20,780 nucleotides of DNA from DATEOR01 sp035698665 (GTDB lineage: Bacteria; Actinomycetota; Thermoleophilia; Gaiellales; Gaiellaceae): contig DASSBN010000038.1 in the NCBI GenBank assembly GCA_035698665.1, positions 1 through 20,780 on the forward strand, written 5' to 3'. Below the pieces are notes generated by a model. The model ran no database searches, was not told where the DNA came from, and saw only the letters and a list, made by a program, of their open reading frames with translations. This document shows, in pieces, positions 13,641 through 20,780 of this stretch; position 1 is the stretch's first letter; every line of letters starts with the position of its first letter. A program made the position numbers and the translations under genes.

Positions 13641-13706
13641 GTTGAGACGCGGCGCAGAAGGTGCTTGGGTAGAGGGGCCGACCGACACCAACGAAGGAGG
13701 CTCGTG

Positions 13707-14207
13707 ATGCGTTTACTTGGCACGAGACGCCGGTTGCTTCTTCTCTTCGGGGTCTCGCTTCTGGTCGTTGCCGCACCGGTTGCGGTCTTCGCGGCCGTGA
13801 ATCACAAGTTCAGTGGAAACGCCGAGCGCCAGTTCGCGAAATGGCGCACCGCCGACGTTTCCACCTCCGGAACCGGCTGGCACAACATCCACGGGCTGGG
13901 AACGACGAAGTGCACGGTCCGCGAGGTGAGCGAGACCGCGACGCTGACAGTCAGCGGCGGGCCCGTCCGCTTCCGCGCCGTCGTCGACGGCGTGCCGGAG
14001 GCGCCGATGAAGCCTGGAGTCCTCAGGTTCGTCCCGAACGGCAAGGAGTCCGTCACCTTCACGTTCGTGGGCAACACGGCTCCGTTCGAGGCCGACGACG
14101 ACCATCGCTTCGACCTCCAGTGGCAATCCCCGACCGGCGCGCCGATCACGCTCCACGCCGGAGTCGTGAACCTCGTCTTCCAGAAGGGCACGCAGAGCTG
14201 CTCGTAG
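13707..14207 (+). CDS. Secreted or membrane-anchored protein, 166 aa, unknown
   Basis: Family not recognised. The N terminus is basic (R-x-x-x-x-R-R-R) followed by a long hydrophobic core (L-L-L-L-F-G-V-S-L-L-V-V-A-A-P-V-A-V-F-A-A), a signal peptide or signal anchor. The rest is beta-rich with a W-H-N-I-H segment, a T-V-S-G-G-P-V-R-F-R-A-V-V-D-G strand pair and, like its neighbour, two cysteines (C69 and C165, the latter one residue from the end). The ATG at 13707 is chosen because AAGGAGG (13694-13700) sits six bases upstream and the earlier in-frame region is charged and unlike a signal peptide. GGGTAG at 13667-13672 lacks a matching -35. A strong terminator follows at 14218. Confidence 0.85.
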   Translation: MRLLGTRRRLLLLFGVSLLVVAAPVAVFAAVNHKFSGNAERQFAKWRTADVSTSGTGWHNIHGLGTTKCTVREVSETATLTVSGGPVRFRAVVDGVPEAPMKPGVLRFVPNGKESVTFTFVGNTAPFEADDDHRFDLQWQSPTGAPITLHAGVVNLVFQKGTQSCS

Positions 14208-14217
14208 CTGAACGCGA

Positions 14218-14245
14218 AGCGGGCCGGCGCATCAGCCGGCCCGCT
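14218..14245. terminator. Strong bidirectional intrinsic terminator
   Basis: AGCGGGCCGGC (14218-14228) and GCCGGCCCGCT (14235-14245) form a perfect 11-bp stem with a 6-base loop, followed on the plus strand by a T-rich stretch (TTTCGGTTCG). It lies between the convergent genes ending at 14207 (+) and 14265 (-). Confidence 0.85.
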
Positions 14246-14264
14246 TTCGGTTCGTTCGCTTCCG

Positions 14265-15221
14265 CTAGGCGCGGAAGAAGAGGTACTGCTCCTGCATCCG
14301 CTCGGCCTGGCCGGCGGTGAACTCGAAGTAGCAGGCGTCGTCCGAGTAGTCCATGTAGTTGTGGATCGGATCGAACCCGGCCTCGAGGCAGGTGTCCCGG
14401 CCGACCTGGCACCCGAACGCGGGTCCCTTCTCGGCGGGCGTGTCTGCGACGTAATCGCCGTTGGCGTTACAGCCGCCCTGGAACGTGTGGTAGAGCCCGA
14501 GCCAGTGGCCGGCCTCGTGCGTCGCCGTGAAGCCGAGGTTGAAATCCTCATAGCCGGGGATCGTGCTGCCCGGCATCGAGGCGAAGGCGATGATGACGCC
14601 GTCGATCCAAGGCTGGTTGTCGGCCGAGGACGGGAAGTACGCCCAGCCGAGCAGGTTTCCACCGTCGACGGTGTAGATGTTCAGCGCGTCCGCGCCGCCT
14701 CGGTGCAAGGTTCGCTTCGCCTTGTACTCGTCAGCTCCGCCGGGGGTCATGTGGAACCACCTTGCGTTCGTCGTCCGGTCGACGTCGGCGAGCTCGAAGC
14801 GGAAGCCGGTGTCGACGCCGCCGTAGAAGCCGGCGTAGCTCAAGTTGAGTGCCCTGATCTGCTTCGTGATCCACGAGTTCGGCACGTTGCCCTGCTCGAC
14901 GGCCGTGCCCTCGCGGATGACGTGGATGTAGACCGGAATCGTCGCCCCGAAGTTCGCGGTCGACGGCTCCTGGCCGGCCGGGACCTCCTCGAGCGTCTGG
15001 TTCAGATTGGGCTCGCGCCGCACCCCCCGCGCTCCGTCGGCACGCGCGGCCAGTGAGTCGACGAAGCTCGAGCCGAGGCCGCATGCAGGTGCATACGACG
15101 GTCCCGCGAGGGCGCTCGTGTGTCCCGCGTTCGCCGTTGCCGCGAAGACGGCAGCGACGATCACGAGCGAAGCGGCGAGGCCGGTCCGGGCGTGCCAACG
15201 CCGCAGCATGCTCCTTCGCAT
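14265..15221 (-). CDS. Secreted zinc metalloprotease, M43 (pappalysin-like) family
   Basis: 318-aa exported endopeptidase of the metzincin M43 group. A Sec signal (arginine-rich start, then A-A-S-L-V-I-V-A-A-V-F-A-A-T-A-N-A) precedes a propeptide-like segment and the catalytic domain. The zinc site is complete: H235-E236-x-x-H239-x-x-G-x-x-H245 within T-H-E-A-G-H-W-L-G-L-Y-H-T-F, where E236 is the catalytic base, and the Met-turn N-Y-M-D-Y-S-D-D follows at about 288-295. The D-T-P, later cysteines and F-T-x-G-Q-x-x-R-M end match the family. The ATG at 15221 is supported by GGAGAGGAG just upstream; an in-frame start at 15290 would add 23 residues with no signal logic. It converges on the strong terminator at 14218. 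Likely used to digest external protein. Confidence 0.93.
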   Translation of the reverse strand: MRRSMLRRWHARTGLAASLVIVAAVFAATANAGHTSALAGPSYAPACGLGSSFVDSLAARADGARGVRREPNLNQTLEEVPAGQEPSTANFGATIPVYIHVIREGTAVEQGNVPNSWITKQIRALNLSYAGFYGGVDTGFRFELADVDRTTNARWFHMTPGGADEYKAKRTLHRGGADALNIYTVDGGNLLGWAYFPSSADNQPWIDGVIIAFASMPGSTIPGYEDFNLGFTATHEAGHWLGLYHTFQGGCNANGDYVADTPAEKGPAFGCQVGRDTCLEAGFDPIHNYMDYSDDACYFEFTAGQAERMQEQYLFFRA

Positions 15222-15296
15222 TCGTACTCCTCTCCCTAGAAAGACGTCCCTGAGGCGCCGGAGCGTAGCGCAGCGCGGCGCGGAGGCCAACCCGCT

Positions 15297-15602
15297 CTAC
15301 AACGTTTGTGCTTCGTCCGGCGTCGGAACCTCGGCGAGAAAACGGGCAAGCCGGTCGGCCTCGTCTTCGGTGAGGGAGACCGCGGCGTCGGCCCGCATGT
15401 GCCTGCCGAGAGCCTCGCTCCAGACGCTCACACGAACCTGGGGCTCCTGCTCGTCGTCGCCGAAGTAGCGCGAGACGCGAAGCGCCTGGCCGTCGGCCCC
15501 GCCGAAGAGCTCCGTCACCTTGATCCGGAGCGGCGCGCCGCACCACGGGCAGTAGCGAAACGCCCTGTCGACCTCTTCGGCACACCGGCGGCACTCGGTC
15601 AT
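15297..15602 (-). CDS. Zinc-ribbon protein, 101 aa
   Basis: The first 25 residues hold a zinc ribbon, C4-x-x-C7 and C18-x-x-C21 with a P-W-C-G-A-P end, of the type found in DUF-like stand-alone ribbons. The remainder has a strand-rich segment (A-L-R-V-S-R-Y-F, V-R-V-S-V-W-S) and a C-terminal helix (E-D-E-A-D-R-L-A-R-F-L-A-E-V). The partner is unknown; ribbons of this kind mediate protein or nucleic acid contacts. AAGGAG six bases before the ATG at 15602 makes the start secure. It lies 45 bp downstream of the DUF6197-like gene on the same strand, so the two may share a transcript. Confidence 0.88.
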   Translation of the reverse strand: MTECRRCAEEVDRAFRYCPWCGAPLRIKVTELFGGADGQALRVSRYFGDDEQEPQVRVSVWSEALGRHMRADAAVSLTEDEADRLARFLAEVPTPDEAQTL

Positions 15603-15647
15603 GAACGCTCCTTTCCGCCCGAGCCTAGCGCTGAAGCCCAGCCCCCG

Positions 15648-16088
15648 CTAGTCCACGACGAAAAGGCTTGGGCCGTCCCCTCGGTGCGCCTCCTCGATGA
15701 AGTCCTCGACTGCCTCGAGCGGGGACGTGACGACGGGCTCAACCCTCTGAACCGCAAGTGCGAGCGCGTCGAGCACCTCGTCCAGACGTCGCTCGGCGAC
15801 ATCGTTCCAGCGCTGGGGGATGTCGCGAACGGCCGCCGTCAGAGCGAGGCTGGCCCGCTCGTACGCCTCGACGAGGCTCCCGTTCCCGTCATCCCCTCGG
15901 CGCCAGACACGCTCGAGGGCGCCGGGCGCAGACCAGCGGCGGGCGAAGGCGCTCGAGGGCTCGATGCTGCGCCCTCCTTCGTCCTGTGCGGACGCGCCCT
16001 GACACCAGCCGCTCAAGACAAGCTCATAGGCATCCGCGAGCATGTTCTCCGCGGTTGCGACGACGTCACGCGAGACCCCAAGCGCCAT
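15648..16088 (-). CDS. DUF6197-like small protein, 146 aa
   Basis: The pattern W-C-Q-G-A-x-A-x-D-x-x-G-R near residue 28 followed by W-S-x-x-G-A-L near 52 resembles DUF6197-type proteins of actinobacteria, whose function is unknown; the match is from memory of the motif and not a search. The rest is helical, with A-Y-E-R-A-S-L-A-L-T-A-A-V and a long helix E-R-R-L-D-E-V-L-D-A-L-A-L-A, and ends in a short F-V-V-D. No membrane segment or signal peptide is visible. AAGGGGG upstream supports the ATG at 16088, though it is slightly distant. It is divergent from CEC paralog 3 across 125 bp. Confidence 0.8.
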   Translation of the reverse strand: MALGVSRDVVATAENMLADAYELVLSGWCQGASAQDEGGRSIEPSSAFARRWSAPGALERVWRRGDDGNGSLVEAYERASLALTAAVRDIPQRWNDVAERRLDEVLDALALAVQRVEPVVTSPLEAVEDFIEEAHRGDGPSLFVVD

Positions 16089-16213
16089 CGTTCAATCCCC
16101 CTTGTTAGAGGGCAAATGTAGCGGAGCGAAGGTGGCTCGAACGGGGTAATCACGGGTGTAATCCGAAGTCACGTCCCGCGATTGAAAGAACCGCTTCCGG
16201 GTACCCGACAGAC

Positions 16214-16498
16214 GTGTATCCGAGAGGGGCGGAGCGCACAAATCACGATGTTTTTCGGCGGGCGAACGAGCGCCTGCTCGCCGCTGTGGGCGATCGCATC
16301 GACGAGGGCCGCCCCATTCCCTTTCTCTGCGAGTGCCTCGACACAGAGTGCCGCAGCACCATGCAGCTCTCGATCGAGCAGTTTCGCGAGCTGCGCGAGT
16401 CCGACAACCGCTACGCGATCGTCAGCGGGCACCCGATCCTCGCGAGCGAGCGCGTCCTCGACATGGACGGCAACGTCACGATCGTCGAGAAGTCCTAG
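16214..16498 (+). CDS. Small 'CEC' cysteine-motif protein, paralog 3
   Basis: 94 residues from the GTG at 16214. Same order as the two paralogs near 2-3 kb: an N-terminal N-E-R helix (R-R-A-N-E-R-L-L), then I-P-F-L-C-E-C with a third cysteine five residues on (C39, C41, C46), then M-Q-L-S-I-E-Q-F-R-E-L-R, a Y-A-I-V-S-G-H-P turn, and V-T-I-V-E-K at the end. It is the shortest complete member. Function is unknown; cysteines plus a histidine suggest metal or redox chemistry. The start is uncertain because no clear ribosome binding site precedes the GTG; it was chosen because it aligns with the N terminus of paralog 1. The 125-bp divergent region upstream carries two GTAATC words, 12 bases apart (16146-16151 and 16158-16163), of unknown meaning. 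Confidence 0.78.
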   Translation: MYPRGAERTNHDVFRRANERLLAAVGDRIDEGRPIPFLCECLDTECRSTMQLSIEQFRELRESDNRYAIVSGHPILASERVLDMDGNVTIVEKS

Positions 16499-16502
16499 TC
16501 CC

Positions 16503-16527
16503 GTTTCTTCACCCCGCTCGCGGGTAG
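16503..16527 (+). promoter_or_regulatory. SigB/SigF-like promoter upstream of the BON-domain gene
   Basis: GTTT (16503-16506), a 15-base spacer, then GGGTAG (16522-16527). The bases just before the -10 (CGC) are identical in the motif upstream of the CBS gene. It starts four bases after the stop of CEC paralog 3, so the BON gene has its own transcription start, leaving a leader of about 20 nt with GAGGGGG. Confidence 0.6.
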
Positions 16528-16554
16528 ACGTCCAAGAGCAACCGAGGGGGACTG

Positions 16555-17013
16555 ATGAAGCGACTATTCGCTCTTGGCGCCGCAATGGGTGCGGCGCTCG
16601 AGTATTTCTTCGATCCTGACGCCGGCAAGCGGCGCCGGAGCATCACGCGCGACCGTGTGCTCGGCTTCTTCCGTCGCACGGGCCGCAAGGCGGGCCGCGC
16701 CGGACAGGCCGCCAAGTCGCAGGGGTACGGCATCACCCAGAAGGCGGCGCACCTGAAGGAGCAGCCCAAGGAGCAGCCGGACGACGCCACGCTCGCGCGC
16801 AAGGTGGAGACGGAGCTCTTCCGCGGCGCCGACGTCCCGAAAGGCGACATCAACGTCAACGCGGAGGACGGCGTCGTCTATCTCCGCGGGCAGGTCGAAG
16901 ACGAGAGCCTGATCGAGGCGCTCGGCTCCTCGGCGCAGAAGATCCAGGGTGTCCGCGAGGTGGAGAACCTCCTCCACACGCCGGGCACGCCCGCGCCGAC
17001 CAAGCAGACCTAG
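16555..17013 (+). CDS. BON-domain protein
   Basis: 152 residues. The N terminus (residues 1-30) has a short hydrophobic stretch (L-F-A-L-G-A-A-M-G-A-A-L-E-Y) followed by F-F-D-P-D-A-G-K-R-R-R, a motif typical of actinobacterial YtxH/BON-type membrane-associated proteins. A basic, lysine/glutamine-rich middle leads to a BON domain at about 75-140 with L-A-R-K-V-E-T-E-L-F, I-N-V-N-A-E-D-G-V-V-Y-L-R-G-Q-V and V-R-E-V-E-N-L-L. BON domains bind membranes or ligands and are linked to osmotic and envelope stress (OsmY-like). GAGGGGG (16544-16550) lies just before the ATG. A SigB/SigF-like promoter at 16503-16527 fits stress control. A strong terminator follows at 17025. Confidence 0.92.
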   Translation: MKRLFALGAAMGAALEYFFDPDAGKRRRSITRDRVLGFFRRTGRKAGRAGQAAKSQGYGITQKAAHLKEQPKEQPDDATLARKVETELFRGADVPKGDINVNAEDGVVYLRGQVEDESLIEALGSSAQKIQGVREVENLLHTPGTPAPTKQT

Positions 17014-17024
17014 GGGAAAACAAC

Positions 17025-17050
17025 GCGGGGCGGGCTCTCGCCCGCCCCGC
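17025..17050. terminator. Perfect 11-bp bidirectional terminator hairpin
   Basis: GCGGGGCGGGC (17025-17035) and GCCCGCCCCGC (17040-17050) with a TCTC loop, between the convergent BON gene (+) and the DUF3618 gene (-). On the minus strand it is followed by TTGTTTTCCCC, a reasonable T-rich tail. Confidence 0.8.
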
Positions 17051-17071
17051 TCCGACCCCACCTCGGGCCGT

Positions 17072-17347
17072 TTAGGACCGGTCGACGACCGAGAAGCGGC
17101 CGAGCTTCACGCGCTCGCGCCCTTCGCGTCCGCGCCGCGCGATGAACCGCATCGTCGCCCCCACTCCGCCGGCGAGGACAAAGCCGGCGCCCAGCGCGCT
17201 GGCCGCGATCAGCGGGAGCTTCCCGCGCAGGTTGGCGGCTTCGCCGATTCCGGCGCGCAGATCGTCCACCGAGCCCGCGAGCTGCTCGCGCTCCCGCGCG
17301 ATGTCGCGGCGGACATCCTCGGCCGAGCGGTTGTCAGCTTCGGCCAT
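17072..17347 (-). CDS. DUF3618-family membrane protein
   Basis: 91 residues. The first half (S-A-E-D-V-R-R-D-I-A-R-E-R-E-Q-L-A-G-S-V-D-D-L-R) is the coiled-coil-like signature of DUF3618; a single hydrophobic segment follows (about 44-65), then a basic tail. Members usually sit beside holin-like and YtxH-type envelope genes in actinobacteria, as here; no biochemical function is established. The ATG at 17347 lies 14 bases inside the preceding gene, so the two are probably translationally coupled. It is the last gene of the four-gene operon and ends at the terminator at 17025. Confidence 0.88.
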   Translation of the reverse strand: MAEADNRSAEDVRRDIAREREQLAGSVDDLRAGIGEAANLRGKLPLIAASALGAGFVLAGGVGATMRFIARRGREGRERVKLGRFSVVDRS

Positions 17348-17729
17348 TGCGGATCGCCTCCGTTGTCAGCTTGGCTTCGCGGATTGCCTGCTCGGGAACC
17401 GGCGGCGCGCCCTTCTTGAGCGCGCTCAACCCGAAGAGCAGGAGGATCGTGGCAAGGACGACGAGCGCCCCGAAGACGATGAGGAGCGCGGCCCACATCG
17501 GCAGGACGAGGGCGAGCGCGGCGGCCGCAGCTGCAAGCCCGAATCCGAGTGCGAAGAGCCCGAAGATCGCGGCGCCGATCGAGAGACCGATCCCCACGCC
17601 GAGGGCCGCAACCTTCCGCTTGACCTCGAGGAGCGCGAGCTCGAGCTCGAGGCGGGCGAGCGTGCTCGCGTGCTCGGCGACCTGCTTGGCGGCCGTCCCG
17701 ACGCCCTGCTCAGTCTCTTGGGTGGGCAT
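17334..17729 (-). CDS. Actinobacterial holin-X-like (PF07332-type) membrane protein
   Basis: 131 residues. An N-terminal amphipathic region (L-A-R-L-E-L-E-L-A-L-L-E-V-K-R-K) precedes two hydrophobic spans separated by a short P-M-W turn (about 43-75 and 78-102), followed by a charged C terminus. This is the layout of the 'putative actinobacterial holin-X / phage holin family' proteins, which are chromosomal envelope proteins and not evidence of a prophage. The ATG at 17729 has GGAGGGG just upstream; an earlier in-frame start at 17756 would add nine residues. It overlaps the preceding gene by 20 bases and the following DUF3618 gene by 14. Confidence 0.88.
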   Translation of the reverse strand: MPTQETEQGVGTAAKQVAEHASTLARLELELALLEVKRKVAALGVGIGLSIGAAIFGLFALGFGLAAAAAALALVLPMWAALLIVFGALVVLATILLLFGLSALKKGAPPVPEQAIREAKLTTEAIRNGRS

Positions 17730-18060
17730 GGCCCCTCCAGTCGAGCACCTTCGCAAGGACGATGCCCACGAGGAGGGCTCCGCCGATCACGAGGATCGGA
17801 TTCGGCCCGCCACCCTTGCCGTTCCGTCGCGCCTTGGGCGCGGGCGGGGCCACGACGGCTCCCGAGCCGGGCTCGAGGTCGGTCGGCGCGTCGCCCCTGA
17901 GGCGAGCCGCGATGAGGCTCGGCTTCATCCGCCGTAACAGTACCGCGTCCTCGGCGAGCGGCTCGGCAAGCTTTGCCGCCGGTCCACCCGACGCGGCTGC
18001 GCGGTCGGAAAGCTCCTGGAGGCGCTCAGCCCCCCTCTCGAGGATGGCGTCGCCGGTCAC
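17710..18060 (-). CDS. Hypothetical single-pass membrane protein, 116 aa
   Basis: Not recognised beyond its position. Residues 1-60 are soluble and helical (A-I-L-E-R-G-A-E-R-L-Q-E-L-S-D-R, L-A-E-P-L-A-E-D-A-V-L-L-R-R-M-K), then an alanine/proline-rich linker and a basic patch (K-A-R-R-N-G-K-G), and finally a C-terminal hydrophobic span (P-I-L-V-I-G-G-A-L-L-V-G-I-V-L-A-K-V-L-D-W). This suggests a tail-anchored protein facing the cytoplasm. The GTG at 18060 overlaps the stop of the preceding small gene in a GTGA, and the 3' end overlaps the holin-like gene by 20 bases, so all are in one operon. Confidence 0.82.
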   Translation of the reverse strand: MTGDAILERGAERLQELSDRAAASGGPAAKLAEPLAEDAVLLRRMKPSLIAARLRGDAPTDLEPGSGAVVAPPAPKARRNGKGGGPNPILVIGGALLVGIVLAKVLDWRGHAHPRD

Positions 18061-18185
18061 TTCTTCACCGGAGGCTCTTCGCCGGTCGCCACGCGCCAGA
18101 TGCGCGAGGCAAGCGTCCGCGCGACGATCGTCGCGCCGGCCGCGATACCGGCATAGAGACCCGTCCAGAGGAGCTTCCGCAGCAC
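18057..18185 (-). CDS. DUF4235-like very small membrane protein, 42 aa
   Basis: A GTG at 18185 opens a 42-residue frame: K-L-L-W-T-G-L-Y-A-G-I-A-A-G-A-T-I-V-A hydrophobic helix, then A-S-R-I-W-R-V-A-T-G-E-E-P-P-V. The R-x-W-x-x-x-T-G-E-x-P-P ending is characteristic of DUF4235 proteins of actinobacteria (usually around 80 aa), so this is a short version or a C-terminal remnant. It is the first gene of the operon. A longer frame continues upstream to 18464 but passes antisense through tRNA-Thr and is rejected. A SigB/SigF-like motif ends about eleven bases before the GTG, so the message would be nearly leaderless, consistent with no ribosome binding site. Confidence 0.7.
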   Translation of the reverse strand: MLRKLLWTGLYAGIAAGATIVARTLASRIWRVATGEEPPVKK

Positions 18186-18195
18186 GGTCTTGTCG

Positions 18196-18220
18196 TTACC
18201 GGGATCCCTTCCGTCGAAAC
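18196..18220 (-). promoter_or_regulatory. SigB/SigF-like promoter of the DUF4235/holin/DUF3618 operon
   Basis: On the minus strand GTTT (18220-18217), a 15-base spacer, then CGGTAA (18201-18196), one base from GGGTAA. The -35 lies in the loop of the inverted repeat at 18207-18228. Start of transcription would be near 18189, only a few bases before the GTG at 18185. Confidence 0.5.
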
Positions 18221-18228
18221 ACGGAAGG
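18207..18228. repeat. Perfect inverted repeat enclosing a -35 element
   Basis: CCTTCCGT (18207-18214) and ACGGAAGG (18221-18228) are perfect reverse complements around CGAAAC; the minus strand of that loop is GTTTCG, holding the -35 element. It could be a regulator's operator. As RNA it would lie upstream of the operon transcript, so attenuation is unlikely. Confidence 0.55.
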
Positions 18229-18259
18229 CGGCGAGCCGAACGGCTACGATGGCTCGGCT

Positions 18260-18332
18260 GCCCTCTTAGCTCAGCTGGTAGAGCACCTCCATGGTAAGGA
18301 GGGGGTCGGCGGTTCGAGTCCGCCAGAGGGCT
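18260..18332 (+). tRNA. tRNA-Thr (GGT anticodon)
   Basis: A complete 73-nt cloverleaf: GCCCTCT pairs with AGAGGGC, with T discriminator at 18332. D-stem GCTC/GAGC is present, anticodon stem CCTCC/GGAGG encloses ATGGTAA giving anticodon GGT, and the T arm carries GGTTCGAGTCC. The CCA end is not encoded. TACGAT at 18245-18250 is a plausible -10 box, nine bases ahead; no clear -35. Confidence 0.97.
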
Positions 18333-18592
18333 TTGCGAAGCCGATGCAAATGCGCGGTTCTTTAGCTTGCTCGTTGCCGACTTCGACGACATGAGGTCGC
18401 ACCGGGTCGCACGCCCTCCGCTCCCGTCTCTGACCCCCTCCCTGGCAGGAAGGGAATCAGGCAAAGCCAGCCACGACTGTCGCTCTTACAGATGCTCTCT
18501 CGCGCAGCGCACGTCCGCGGTCGTCCATGGAATGGTCGCGGGTCCCCGTGAGCAGACGCCCACCTCCACCGGCGCGCGCCTTCGTGACCCTG
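18333..18592. other. Intergenic stretch between tRNA-Thr and clpC, no gene seen
   Basis: 260 bases without a supported coding region. Frames reading through it are arginine- and proline-rich, or come from antisense extension of neighbours. It holds two GGTCGCAC words ten bases apart (18395-18402, 18405-18412) and a weak TCCCT/AGGGA stem (18439-18455). No integrase, attachment-site duplication of the tRNA end, or strong terminator is visible. Confidence 0.5.

Positions 18593-20780
<2,188 letters not shown>

Noticed and set aside
13667..13672. GGGTAG upstream of the 166-aa secreted protein as a fifth SigB/SigF-like promoter
   Set aside because: No GTTT-like -35 at the 13-17 base distance; GTTG lies 22 bases away.
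17334..17729. Holin-like protein as a prophage marker
   Set aside because: No other phage gene is present; this family is a normal chromosomal envelope protein in actinobacteria.
18333..18592. Possible integration (attachment) site at the 3' end of tRNA-Thr
   Set aside because: No second copy of the tRNA end and no integrase in the window; the only repeat is an 8-base GGTCGCAC pair, too short to mean integration.

Overview
The window is high-GC, gene-dense chromosomal DNA from an actinobacterium. The lineage looks like Thermoleophilia (Gaiellales/Solirubrobacterales-like). That is inferred from the FliA/WhiG-type sigma factor, the degenerate second EF-G, the small CxxC and 'CEC' proteins, the DUF3618/holin-like/DUF4235 envelope cluster and the many GTG starts; no rRNA or marker gene confirms it. 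No transposase, integrase, CRISPR array or prophage gene is visible.

Layout. 1-2920: the tail of a surface protein with an Ig/FnIII-like domain, a two-CBS-domain protein, an exported metallophosphoesterase-like protein, and two members of a small 'CEC' family either side of a 55-codon ORF. 3000-4243: tRNA-Gly, then RNase HI and a stand-alone NIF3/CutA-like domain (start/stop overlap), with an unknown gene divergent from them. 4345-8826: aldehyde dehydrogenase, a basic 75-aa protein, and an EF-G-like GTPase followed 17 bp later by a CxxC protein. 8877-10393: GNAT acetyltransferase, a FliA/WhiG-family sigma factor preceded by a previously unlisted 54-aa membrane protein, and tRNA-Trp. 10437-11511: a terminator, a GlsB/YeaQ membrane protein and a cupin-TPR protein. 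11572-15221: four exported proteins (a six-Asp-box propeller, two small two-cysteine proteins, an M43 zinc protease). 15297-17013: a zinc ribbon, a DUF6197-like protein, the third CEC protein and a BON-domain protein. 17072-18185: a four-gene overlapping membrane operon. 18260-20780: tRNA-Thr and a ClpC-type AAA+ chaperone whose start lies beyond the window.

The most coherent signal is regulatory. Four transcription units (CBS protein, GlsB/YeaQ protein, BON protein, and the DUF4235/holin/DUF3618 operon) carry an upstream motif close to GTTT-N15-GGGTA(A/G), the architecture recognised by SigB/SigF-type general stress sigma factors. All four encode products of a stress or envelope-maintenance kind, so the window appears to contain part of a dispersed general stress regulon. 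The second signal is the three 'CEC' paralogs, a small family with a conserved C-E-C-x(4-9)-C motif and no function I can assign. The remaining genes are mainly housekeeping: RNase HI, tRNAs, ClpC and aldehyde dehydrogenase.
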